Source of the DNA: Thermothielavioides terrestris NRRL 8126
Taxonomy: Eukaryota; Ascomycota; Sordariomycetes; Sordariales; Chaetomiaceae
Assembly (NCBI RefSeq): GCF_000226115.1
Contig: NC_016457.1
Location: 4,712,001 to 4,776,000, forward strand
Direction: 5' to 3'
DNA length: 64,000 nucleotides
Shown here: positions 1-9,835 of the stretch, piece by piece
Layout: each line of letters starts with the position of its first letter
Position numbering within the stretch: position 1 is the first letter of the stretch
Notes under the pieces: generated by a model
The model's input: the letters and a program-made list of their open reading frames with translations, nothing else
What the model was told of the DNA's origin: nothing
Database searches by the model: none
Translations under genes and position numbers: made by a program

Positions 1-1
1 C

Positions 2-487
2 GAGGAGCACCCGGCCGCGCGCGTGTACCCGGCCGACCGGGCGGCGCGGGCGTGGGCGCGGTCGGCGGTCGCCGAGATGCACGCCGGCTTTGCGGCCGTC
101 CGGCGCGAGATGGGCATGAACGTCGGCGTGCGGATCGCGCTGGCCGAGGAGGCGTTTACGGACGCGCTGGTCGCGGATCTGCGGCGGCTGGACGAGCTCT
201 GGAGCGAGGGCCTGAGCCGGTTTGGCGGGCCTTTCTTGGCCGGCGCCGAGTTCACGGCCGTGGATGCATTCTATGCGCCTGTCGTGCTGAGGCTGCAGAC
301 GTACGTCGGCACGCTGGACCGGATGGGCGAGGCCGCGAGGGGTTATGTGGAGAGGATGTTGCAGGTGGAGGGGGTGCGGGAGTGGGTGGACGCAGCGCTG
401 AAGGAGACATGGCGGGAGCCGGTGCACGAGGCGGAGTGCTTGGAGGGGAAGGGGAGGACGTTGATTGCTGACTTGAGGGCGGCGTAG
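2..487 (+). CDS. Glutathione S-transferase-like protein, C-terminal part (5' end outside window)
   Basis: The frame is open from the window edge to TAG at 485-487, giving about 161 residues. The readable part is an all-helical, Ala/Arg-rich sequence. It opens with a PADRAARAWARS segment followed by AEMHAGFAAVRREM, and later has a FGGPFLAGAEFTAVDAFYAPV segment (cut to its core here). This is the usual layout of the GST C-terminal helical domain, in which the helix-6 region carries the Ser/Thr-x-x-Asp N-capping box. The thioredoxin-fold N-terminal half, with the glutathione-binding residues, lies upstream and cannot be seen. Expected role: cytosolic glutathione conjugation or peroxidase activity; the substrate is unknown. 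It sits 0.7 kb upstream of a gamma-glutamyltranspeptidase-like gene on the same strand. The family call rests on the C-terminal domain only. Confidence 0.7.
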   Translation, partial: EEHPAARVYPADRAARAWARSAVAEMHAGFAAVRREMGMNVGVRIALAEEAFTDALVADLRRLDELWSEGLSRFGGPFLAGAEFTAVDAFYAPVVLRLQTYVGTLDRMGEAARGYVERMLQVEGVREWVDAALKETWREPVHEAECLEGKGRTLIADLRAA

Positions 488-1187
488 GAAGGGAATGAGA
501 AAAGGAGTGGCAAGCGACTTGCAGATGGGCTATCAAGCCAGACAAGCGTGGGTGCTTCTTGATGTCCGCTCTGGGATATGATTATGTACACGCAGTGCCG
601 CAGGGCTGTCCGGTCTTTTCCACCTTGATTCCCACGCGGTTTCGACTCGGAAGCTCTTACGGCGTGCATGTAGACGTGTGAGTCACGCTATTTCCGGCTG
701 ACCGTCCCCTTCATGGATATGATATCCGGCGAGTCTTTTGTCCATGTTGTTTTTATGTTTTCATACCCAACCAAACGGACGCTGGCTGGTGTTATAGTTG
801 CGAAATCCGGGTATGCCAGTGCCGGTGTTGTTTATTAACTTGCAAGCAAACGAATCTACAGATTACACTCCTCCCCTTAAACAAGTCAAACATTCCGCCG
901 GTCCGGGTTGATTACGTAGGTATCCAGGAAGCCGCCCCTGGTTCTCGGCTCCCCGCGGTCTCCACTCCATCCGCAGCGAAGACCAAGGAGGGGGAGGGGT
1001 CGCACCGCTGCGGCCCGCTGGCCCATTCCGCAACAGGCCGGATATATACCGGAGGCGATAAGGGGTCAACATGTCGAGGATCAAGTGTTTGTTTGCTCAT
1101 CCTTGCCGCCGGATTGCCATCGGTCCCCGACAGCCCTATCCAACAGCAGCAGCAGCGCAGCCCTTCACACACTCATCGAGGTTCGAC
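488..1187. other. Intergenic region
   Basis: This holds the presumed 3' UTR of the GST gene and the 5' region of the gamma-glutamyltranspeptidase-like gene. No further gene is supported. An in-frame upstream ATG at 1071 would extend the next protein by 39 residues (see that entry). Confidence 0.5.
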
Positions 1188-3234
1188 ATGCCGCTCACGA
1201 CGCCGTCCGTGTATCCGCCGCCGTCGGCCGAGTTCATGAAATGGCCTAGCCGCCGGAGCGTGGTACACAGCACGAAGGGCATCGTGGCCTGCACCCAGCC
1301 CCTGGCCGCCAAGTGCGGCATCGACATTCTTAACGCCGGAGGCAACGCTGCTGTAAGTCATATCATCGTTGCTACCATGGACAGCCGGGTTGGAGTCAAG
1401 CTAACCAAAGCACTCTCATAGGATGCAGCCGTGGCAGTGGGTATGGCATCATGAGGCCCTCTAGGAACGTACTGCAACCAGTCCCACTTATGCTGACCCG
1501 CCAGCCGCCGGCCTCAACATGACGGAGCCCTGCTCGACGGGGATCGGCGGCGACATGTTCTGCTTGTACTACGACGCCAAGACGGGCACCGTGTCGGCCC
1601 TGAACGGCTCCGGGCGCTCTGGCGCCAAGTGCACGCTCGAGAGGATCCGCAAGGACCTCGGTCTGGCCGACGGCGAGTCCGGCACGATCCCGATGAGCAG
1701 CGTTCACGCCGTCACCGTGCCGGGCGCCGCCGCCGGCTGGGTCGACACGGTCGAGCGCTTCGGCAGCGGCAAGCTGAGCCTGGCACAGATCCTGGCGCCG
1801 GCCATCGAGCTCGGCGAAAAGGGGTTCCCGGTGTCGGAGGACGCCGCCTTCTTCGTACGAGCGACCCATCTAGCTAGCTTCCTGTGCATTGGCCGCCCCC
1901 TCTCCCCGGGCTTTTAGCAAGCAGACTGACAACCTCGGCAGTGGCAGCGGTCCGAGCAGATCCTCCGCAAGGCCTCTCCCAACTTTGCCGAGATGCTCAA
2001 GCAGGACCCGTCGGCGCCCGACGGCGTGCGCGCACCCCGGGCGGGGGACATCATGAAGCTCCCCAACCTGGCGCGCACGTTCCGCACGCTCGCGGCCGAG
2101 GGCAAGAAGGGCTTCTACACCGGGCGCATCGCCGAGGAGATCATCCGGGTCGTGCGCGACCGCGGCGGCCACCTCGAGCTCGAGGACCTGCAGCACCACC
2201 TCGAGCAGGGCAGCGAGCCGGTGGACCCCATCTCGCTCAAGTTCCGCGGCCAGGGCACCGGCGCGTCCACGGGCGGCATCGAGCTGTGGGAGCACCCGCC
2301 CAACGGCCAGGGCATCATCGCGCTGATGGCCCTCGGCATCCTGCAGGAGCTCGAAGCCCAGGGCAAGATCCCGACCTTCACGCCGGCCGACCACAACACG
2401 GCCCCCTACCTCCACGCCATCATCGAATCCCTGCGCATCGCCTTCGCCGACGCGAACTGGTTCGTGACGGACCCCTCCCCCAGCACGACCACCACGCACC
2501 CGCCCGTCCCCACGGCGGCGCTCATCTCGCAGCCCTACCTCGCCGCGCGCGCGGCCGCGCTGTTCGACCCGCACCGGGCCAGCCCGCTGCCGGCGCACGG
2601 GTCGCCGGCGCTGCGCGCGAGCGACACGGTGTACCTGTGCGTGGCGGACGGCGCGGGCAACGCCATCTCCTTCATCAACTCCAACTACGGCGGCTTCGGC
2701 ACGGCGATGGTGCCGCGCGGGTGCGGCTTCACGCTGCAGAACCGGGGCGCGGGCTTCGCGCTGGACGCGGCGCACCCCAACGCGCTCGCGCCGCGCAAGC
2801 GGCCCTACCACACCATCATCCCCGCGCTGGCGACCAACCTGCGGGACGGCAGCCTGCACAGCGTCTTCGGCGTCATGGGCGGCTACATGCAGCCGCAGGG
2901 CCACGTGCAGGTGCTGCTGGGCCAGCTGGTGGGCGGGCTGAGCCCGCAGCAGGCGCTGGACGCGCCGCGGGTGTGCATCGGCGCCGGCATGGCCGACGTC
3001 GGCGCCGTCGGGGACCTGACGGTGTACGTGGAGGAGGGCATGCCCGAGGAGACGGTACGCGGCCTGCGGGAGCTGGGACACCGCGTCGAGGTGCTGAGCG
3101 GCTGGGGGCCCAAGGGCAGGCAGATGTTTGGGCGCGGGCAGGTGATCCGCTGGACGGTGGACGAGGTCGATGGGACGGGGGTGTGGTCCGCGGGCAGTGA
3201 TATGCGTGGCGACGGGGCGGCGTATCCGGCGTGA
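1188..3234 (+). CDS. Gamma-glutamyltranspeptidase-like hydrolase (Ntn-hydrolase, YwrD-like)
   Basis: Predicted exons 1188-1352, 1422-1440, 1505-1854 and 1942-3234 give 608 aa. The introns (69, 64 and 87 nt) have GT/AG ends and CTGAC-type branch sites. The family is made as one chain that cuts itself before a Thr nucleophile and hydrolyses or transfers gamma-glutamyl groups from glutathione and its conjugates. The N-terminal part has STKGIVACTQPLAAKCG, then an AGGNAADAAVAV segment rebuilt across introns 1 and 2, then TGIGGD. The likely nucleophile is Thr407 in ASDTVYL, followed by DGAGNAISFINSNYGGFGT, which leaves a large subunit of about 406 aa and a small one of about 202 aa, normal for the family. 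No signal peptide is evident, so a cytosolic enzyme is likely. The start at 1188 was preferred to 1071 because conserved sequence begins just after it. The gene converges on Grx5, with only 129 bp between stop codons. Confidence 0.92.
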
Positions 3235-3363
3235 GGCAGGCTGTTCAGGGAAAGGAAGAAAGGGGAGTGGTGTTAGTTTGGCAATGTACAATTCTAACAT
3301 GCTGTGGGCTCGTGGTATCTTCGTAAATATACACAGTTGCTGCGTGCGCGCCACACCTTTAAA

Positions 3364-4036
3364 TCATTCCTTCTTCTCCCCTTCGGCCTGCGCCTCCTCC
3401 TTCGCCAGCACGCCCTTCTCTTCGAGCAGCTTCGCCAGCTCGCCGCTCTGGTGCATCGACACGATGATGTCGCAGCCGCCGATGAACTCCTTGTCGACGT
3501 ACAGCTGGGGGATGGTCGGCCAGTCCGAGTACTCCTTGATGCCTGTCCGCCTGGTCAGCCTCCCTCCCTCCTGATCCAAGAAGCGCAAAAGCGGGGGGTG
3601 GGGCGGCGGGGGAGGAGCAAACCCACCCTGCCGCAACTCCGGATCCTCCAGCACGTTGAACGCAGCGAACTTGTTCGGGTCGACGCCCTGCAGGCCCAGC
3701 ACCTGGATGCTGGCGCGCGAGAAGCCGCACTGGGGGGTCTCGGGCGTGCCCTTCATGAAGAGCACCACGGGCGCCGACGCCACGGCCTTGTCGATCGCCT
3801 GGCGCACCGAGTCCGAGAGCAGGCGGCGCTGGGCGGCCAGTGTGAGCAGAAATGTCGTGGACGGCGAGGCGGTGGATGCTGCGGAGGGGACCGCGACGGG
3901 CGTTGGCCGGAGGGCCGCCGAGAAGGCCGTCGAGGCCGGGCGGACTGCCTGCAGTGAGGTTAGTGGGAGGGAAACGAGAGTGCATGGGAGTCAAAGGAAC
4001 TCGATTTACCCTTGACAGGATCGCGCGCGAGAACAT
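3364..4036 (-). CDS. GRX5: Mitochondrial monothiol glutaredoxin, CGFS type (Grx5-like)
   Basis: Predicted exons on the minus strand are 4036-4010, 3948-3627 and 3542-3364, giving 175 aa; introns are 61 and 84 nt. The first exon encodes only nine residues (MFSRAILSR), and splicing adds a Ser/Ala/Arg-rich, acid-free leader of about 50 residues typical of a mitochondrial presequence. The mature domain has [17 protein letters not shown] with the CGFS active site near residues 83-86, then WPTIPQLYV (cis-Pro TIP motif) and GGCDI, which together bind glutathione and a bridging [2Fe-2S] cluster. Known role of the family: cluster transfer from the Isu scaffold to later iron-sulfur assembly steps. The C-terminus is a charged Glu/Lys tail. 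All expected motifs are intact. Confidence 0.93.
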
Positions 4037-4706
4037 TATGGTGGCGGTATGGGGTTGGTTGCCAAGTGCAGACCAGGAGCGGGAGAGAGGCGAATGCGAT
4101 GATCCGATGATTGCTTATCGAGACTTTTTCTCAGCAGATTACCAATGATGTCAGGGGCATCATCAGCAGAGGGTTAGGGTTCAAGTGCATCCCACTTCTG
4201 TTCTACACAGTATTCTGGACACGAGTCGCCACTAAACTTTCCTAGCTTGATGTACCTGGGAGGCATCGGGTAGATTGTGTCCGTGTGTTCGAGCGAGAGA
4301 AAAGGACGTGAGTGCCCAGTCGTCCCCTCGAGACAGCTGAGACTTGGTTGCCTCAGCGCATCATGCCTGCCTTGTATCCGTACTCCGAACTGGTGAGTTA
4401 AACGTTCCCCAAGTTTCCTGACACAGGAAGACTGCACGAGGTTCAAATGAGAGGGTTAGGGTTTATTGATGCAAGGTGATCTTTCAAAGGTAGCAACTTC
4501 TCCGTACCTCGGCAGCCATCGGACACCCCCATCATCCCCCGAGGCTTGGCAGAAGCTGAAACGCAACAGGAACCTATTCCACTCACTTCACGCATTGCAC
4601 CGACACAGCGGCCACTCGATCCTCTATCTCTCGCTGACGTTTTCTTCTATGGCCAAATCTAGTGATACAATAATTTAATTTCCGCCCCCAAACTTCCCCC
4701 CCCAAA
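4037..4706. other. Intergenic region between Grx5 (divergent) and the SDR gene
   Basis: It should contain both divergent promoters. A 90-codon minus-strand frame at 4174-4446 has no recognisable motif and is not called. The segment is bracketed by two telomere-like 14-bp direct repeats, listed separately. Confidence 0.4.
4168..4463. repeat. 14-bp direct repeats (AGAGGGTTAGGGTT) bracketing a 268-bp segment
   Basis: Identical 14-mers lie at 4168-4181 and 4450-4463. Each contains one TTAGGG unit, the fungal telomere repeat. The segment between them has no recognisable gene. It could be a small insertion, a telomere-repair scar or chance. Confidence 0.45.
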
Positions 4707-5907
4707 ATGCTTGGCCTGTAAGTGTCTTCTCCAACGACTTCCCCCGCCAAGTTCGACCACCGTCCGGGCCCTCTTCTCACACACATTTCCAGCCTCTCCC
4801 TCGCCCTACGCTTCTTCCGCAGCCAGCTCCGGCCCTTGCCCGTGCCAACCACCTCCTACGCCGGCCGCACCGTCATCGTGACCGGCGGCAACGGCGGGCT
4901 GGGCCTCGAAGCGGCCCGGCACTTCGCCCGCCTGGGCGCCGCGCGCGTGATCCTCGCCTGCCGCCGCGTCGACAGCGGCGAGGCGGCCAAGGCCGACATT
5001 GAGAAGTCCCTGTCTCTTCCTAGCGGCTCTGGCTCCCCTAGCCCTTCTTCTGCTGGGGTTGTGGTGGAGGTGTGGCCGCTGGATTTGTGCTCCTTCGACA
5101 GCGTGCGGGCCTTCTGCCGGCGCGCCGAGGCGGAGCTGTCGCGGCTGGACGTGCTGCTGATGAACGCGGCCGTGCTGAATGCCGACTGCGTGGAGATGGC
5201 GGAGGGCTATGAGGTGCAGGTCACGACGAACGTGATTTCGACGTTTCTGATGGTGCTGATGCTGCTGCCGCTGATGAAGAGGACGGCCGCGAAGCAGAAT
5301 GTCGAGACGGTGGTTACCGTGGTCTCGAGCGAGGCGCATTCTCTGGTGAGTTCGAGCGGTTTCGGCTCTGTATTCTCTCTCCAGTTACTGTGGCTGACGG
5401 AGCCCCTTCGGGCGGGCGGGAGAGCAGACCAGGTTTGCCGAAAAGGATCAGCCGCGCATCTTCGAGTGCTTCCGTCCCGGCAGCAATATCTACGAACGCT
5501 ACAGCACCGCCAAGCTGCTAGACGTGCTGATTGTGCGGGAGCTTGCCGAGCGGCTGGATGCTGCCAGTCCCGGTGGTACTCCCGTCGTGGTCAACACGGC
5601 AAACCCTGGGCTGTGCAGGTCCCGCCTGTTTAGGGATATTCCCTCATTTGCACGCTTCCTGTTGGCCGTGCCCATGTTCCTAATCGGCCGCACCCTGGAG
5701 CAAGGCTCGAGGGCGTTGATGGCTGCGGTCGCAGGCGGCCGCGAGAGCCACGGCCAGTATGTCGATAGCGGCCGGGTCGACATGCCAAGCCCGTTTGTTG
5801 TGTCTCAGGAAGGCAAGACTGTGCAGAAGAGGGTGTGGGACGAGCTGATGGAAATCCTCGAGGGCATTGTGCCGGGTGTTACTGCCAATGTTGGACAGGC
5901 CCCCTGA
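4707..5907 (+). CDS. Short-chain dehydrogenase/reductase (retinol-dehydrogenase-like SDR)
   Basis: Predicted exons 4707-4717, 4793-5345 and 5428-5907 give 347 aa; introns are 75 and 82 nt. The first exon is only 11 nt and was chosen because it joins in phase to the conserved sequence. The Rossmann-fold cofactor motif TGGNGGLG is at residues 34-41 and is followed by a Cys-Arg-Arg stretch after beta-2, which favours NADP(H). MNAA is the structural NNAG-type motif, SS at about 182-183 supplies the catalytic Ser, and YSTAK places Tyr213 and Lys217 in the YxxxK pair. A short hydrophobic and basic N-terminus could anchor the enzyme to a membrane. Substrate is unknown; steroids, retinoids and secondary metabolites are typical for this group. 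The full catalytic set is present, so it should be active. Confidence 0.88.
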
Positions 5908-6447
5908 TCAGGAGAGCTCGGCCTGGGTGCGCGGCAACTCTCCGTGCGCAGGGCACCGTACCAGTGGTGATCCCTTCTTTGCGTGCTTGCAGCACCTAAT
6001 CTGACAGACCAAAAAATTCCCAGTTTCCCTGCTTCCTACAGCTTCTGAGTGCTTCACCACAAGCTTCTAATCATCTCGGGAGCTGACCAGCCCGGAGGCA
6101 TCCGGTGGAGCCCCGAGCGAACGATTGACTTCTACCCCACAGTACCCGCCCCTAAACTACCCCAACTTCCCCGCACCGGCCCGGCCCCGGAGCCTCGGTA
6201 TCGAAGATGCACATGCGGGGCTCATGCATCACCCGCGGCCGTCTGCAATCCAGTCAAGGTAGGCTGCGAAGGACGGGTCCCTCCGGAGGGCTGATGCATC
6301 GTAAAGAAGTTCGGTCAGAGTTGCATTCATGTAAATATAGCATATCCTTACGCTTCTGGTTCTTACCCTTCGGACGCCCCAAGCCCCAGTCAATAAATAT
6401 TATCGTCTTCTACATGCGAGAATACACAGCCTTCTAAAGGTCCCGAA
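5908..6447. other. Intergenic region
   Basis: Lies between the SDR gene and the CoA-transferase-family gene on the same strand. A run of small overlapping frames shows no recognisable domain. I see no gene here. Confidence 0.4.
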
Positions 6448-7823
6448 ATGCCCGGCCCGCCGCCCCTCGCGGGGATCAAAGTCCTCGAATTCGCCGGCCT
6501 CGCCCCAGGTCAATCCCTCCCTCCTTCTCACACCACCTTCCAAACTAACTCACGTCCTGAAGCAGGCCCCTTCGCCGGCATGCTCCTCGCCGACGCGGGC
6601 GCCTCGGTCTTGCGCATCGACCGGCCGCGCAGCAACTCGTCCTCCCCACCTCCCGCCGCCGACCTTCTAACGCGCCACAAGTCTTCCATCGCAGTCGACC
6701 TCAAGTCCCCCGGCGGCGTCGCCCTGATCCGCCGCCTCGTCGCCCACGCAGTAAGCACCAAGCGCACAATCCTGAACACCACCCCCCTTTCAAGCAACGC
6801 CCTCAAGCTAACCCCCACCGGCCCAGGACGTCCTGATCGACCCGTTCCGCCCAGGCGTGCTCGAGTCCCTCTCCCTCGGCCCCGCGCAGCTGCTCGCGCT
6901 CAACCCGCGCCTCATCTACGCCCGCCTGACCGGCTTCCGCCGCGACGGCCGCTTCGCCCCGCAGGCCGGGCACGACATCAACTACCTGGCGGCGGCGGGC
7001 GTGCTGGCGCTGCTGGGGCGGCGCGCCGGGGTTGCCGGGGTTGCTGCCGGCGGCGGCGGCTCCCCGCCGACCCCGCCGGGCAACCTGCTCGCCGACTTCG
7101 CCGGCGGCGGCGCCACGCTCGTGCTCGGCGTCCTGCTGGCCCTGCTCGTCCGCGAGCGCAACGGCGGCCGCGGCCAGGTCGTCGAGGCCTGCATGGTCGA
7201 CGGCGCCCGCGTACCTGGCGTCGTTTGCGCGGCTCGCGCGGCGCACGCCCGTGTGGGACCGGCCCAGGGGGCAGAATCTGCTGGATTCCGGGTGTCCGTT
7301 TTATGACGTGTACGAGACGAAGGATGGGGGCTGGATGGCGGTCGGCGCGCTGGAGGAGAGGTTCTTTTTGGAGCTGGTCAGGCGGTTGGGGATCGAGGGC
7401 CGCGGGTGGGAGCAGGGGAGGAGGCATGATCGGCGGCTGTGGCCTGCGCTGAGGCGGGAGTTGGAGGAGGTGTTCAAGACGAAGACGAGGGACGAGTGGG
7501 AGCGCGTGTTTGAGGGGACGGATGCGTGCTGCACGCCGGTGTATGAGTTTGGGGAGATGAGGGGGGATGAGCAGAAGGGAGGGGACCTGCGGCCGCCGGT
7601 GACGCTGAGGGAGACGCCACTGCTGGCGGTGCGGAAGGGGGCGTCGGATGTTGCGCACGGGCAGGGGCCCGGTGTCGAGGGCGAGGGGTATGTTGGGTAT
7701 CCGCTTGAGCCCGGGCAGGGAGGGGAGGAGACGCTGCGGGAGTGGTGTGGCTGGACCCGGGGCGAGCAGTTCGAGGTGGAAGCAGGCGGCGGCCTGGTGC
7801 TGAAGGACAAGGCCAAGTTGTAA
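6448..7823 (+). CDS. CaiB/BaiF CoA-transferase family III, alpha-methylacyl-CoA racemase type, with apparent +1 frameshift
   Basis: Predicted exons 6448-6508, 6566-6750 and 6827-7823. Family members either epimerise 2-methylacyl-CoA esters for beta-oxidation (peroxisome/mitochondrion) or move CoA between acids. The start shows [24 protein letters not shown] across intron 1 (abridged), then the CoA-binding region. The racemase catalytic set is recognisable: His/Asp in GHDINYL, Asp in LLADFAGGG and Glu in GALEERFF. The frame changes at 7206-7208: the first part ends ...CMVDGA and the continuation AYLASFARL is in another frame. One extra C in the CCC run explains it exactly. Removing it gives about 413 aa, normal for the family. 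It could be a base-call error in GC-rich DNA or a real disabling mutation. Intron 1 (57 nt) has no stop and a length divisible by three, so its retention would keep the frame. Confidence 0.82.
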
Positions 7824-8504
7824 TCGGACGATCTGGCAGCCATCCGCCAACCGAAAGAGTTTCTGAAAAGGCCCGCCTGCCGTCTATACCATAATGATGA
7901 TACCGGAGAAAACCGCCGAGATACAGAACCCATACCCTCTATAAACCCATTTTTCAAACACAGCAGACCCGTCTTTGCCGCTGACCCAACCACTACCAGG
8001 AAAGTACTTGCCAGCCGAACGCGAGGAGGGGAAGTGTCCGCCCTGCCAGCGCAGCAGTAATTAGCAACATAGCAACCTCATGAGGCGCAGAACAAAGCTC
8101 GAAAGCGTGAACCCTTCTTATCTTCATTCCCGACCATGGGCTCGGCCACCTTTTTCACGCCGGGCTCGGCGGCGGATTTGGCGGCGGCGGACTGGGAGAC
8201 CGGTCTCGCGAATTCTGCGCCATGGTTCTGGCTTTCTTCGGCTCGGGGGGCTTGATCTTCGTTCGATCACTTGCAGAGTAAAAGGCCGGGAAGGAGGACG
8301 CGCTGTGAAGCACAAGAGAAGAGTTCTCCAGCCCGTACGATATGGATTTCGTTACTGGCCTGGCGAAGAGGACAAAAAGAGAAAAAGAAAACAACGACAT
8401 CCAGCCTCCTGGCGTAGAGCTCGCCCATGCCAGCTTATCATAACTAAATGGACGACAGGTTCATGGAGCACAGCCAAGTCGGACTCTCCCCTCCTCCCTC
8501 CCCT

Positions 8505-8530
8505 CCCCCCCCCCCCCCCCCCCCCCCCCC
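8505..8530. repeat. Poly-C run of 26 bases
   Basis: An uninterrupted run of cytosines within a wider C/T-rich stretch (about 8487-8534). On the opposite strand it is a G-run able to form quadruplex DNA. It is prone to length error in both replication and sequencing. Confidence 0.9.
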
Positions 8531-8837
8531 TTTCAGAGATGCGTGCTGAAATCTCTGCGCCGTGTGTGCTTTGCTTCTTTTCCCGATCCCATGCGTCCTT
8601 CTGCACGTCTCCTCTGCTGCCGGCAGCCAGCCAACTCCGGGGGGCGGGGGACCCAGCGCGACGGGCCCGGCGCGCGCGCCACGGTGTGCTCGTCATGCAG
8701 CGCCGGAACTCACTCACACAACAACTAACGTTAGTTATGCACCCACACCAACCTGGAAAGGGAGGGCGGAGAAAGAAGATTGAAGGGGGAGGTGGGGGGA
8801 AAGGGGGAGGGGGTTCGCTCCGAATCCACTTACACTA

Positions 8838-8861
8838 GACAAGCAGACAAGCAGACAAGCA
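8838..8861. repeat. Three tandem copies of GACAAGCA
   Basis: The 8-bp unit GACAAGCA repeats three times without mismatch. It is a minor minisatellite with no evident function. Confidence 0.8.
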
Positions 8862-9835
8862 GTGACTTCCCCCCTTGCAATCGTCGACAATTTCGGTGTA
8901 GTTACTTTCACAATCTGTTAGCTATTCTGTAGTGTACTCCGTAGTCCATGGGCTTTCCACCGGCATCTCGCAATCCCGTTTTTCGTGCATCCGCATCCGC
9001 TGAAAATCCAGGCAGCCGGCCGCATTGCCCAGGGCTTGGGCGCGGGATGCGGCGTGGGAAAATAAGCAACAAGAACACCCCAAGATAGCGAGCACGAGCA
9101 CGGCGCTTGGGTGGTGTGCTTCACCGCCAATCCGAACCGTGGCTGGCTGCTATTCACCGAAGACCTGCAGGAGAGATTCGGCCTGCGAGGGGTGTGGGGA
9201 AACACTGCGTAACGACTCCGGGCTCCGTACCTCGAGCGACCTTTGACCGCTCGGGTACGGATAGTGGGAGTTGAGTTGTTGAGACTTGCGTCAGGGGTTG
9301 AGCTGCAAACGCAGTGGAATGAGGGTACATACACTAAACCGTGCAGCCCAGATGCCTCCCTGCAACGAGTTACTACGACAAGGGAAAAAGAACAAACACA
9401 TTCACAACAGCAGCAGCAAGCAATCTTCAAGGCTAATCTACCAATGGTATCGAAAAAGAAAAGGAACAAGGAGCAGATATGGGAATGCCCTCTACCGCAA
9501 AACTCCCTCCAGTTCCCCCGATCCATCATCTGTCCCACCTCAAAAACGCTCGCTCAGCTTGAATCGTCAGTTGCCACAGCACGCACACCACTCACCACAG
9601 AGCATCAGACTTCCTCCATCCCAACGTGAGACACACACACGTGCGCACACATCCAGCCACATCTCATCTCGTCTAATCTTCTCTCATCACACTCCATTCC
9701 GTCATGAATCAACCCTCGACCACCACCATCATCACCACCACCCCCCTCACCCGGGTGTCTCTTCTCTTCCCTCCCCTCCCTCCCCTTCAACACGCTTCAA
9801 ACTCGCTCTCTCGAAAAAGGGTGCGATGTGCCCGC

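Larger units (their letters stand above)
7824..9835. other. Two-kilobase intergenic region between convergent genes
   Basis: Holds the presumed 3' UTRs of the CaiB/BaiF gene (plus strand) and Vps1 (minus strand). It contains a long cytosine homopolymer and a short tandem repeat, listed separately. The frames here are low-complexity or GC-driven with no domain I recognise. Confidence 0.4.

Noticed and set aside
1870..3354. A 494-codon open frame on the minus strand opposite the gamma-glutamyltranspeptidase gene, and a 438-codon frame on the plus strand in another phase
   Set aside because: Both are Arg/Ala/Pro-rich shadows caused by high third-position GC. The third plus-strand frame carries all conserved family motifs.
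8080..8838. 252-codon plus-strand frame
   Set aside because: It runs through the poly-C tract and other low-complexity DNA, with Arg/Pro-biased composition and no domain.
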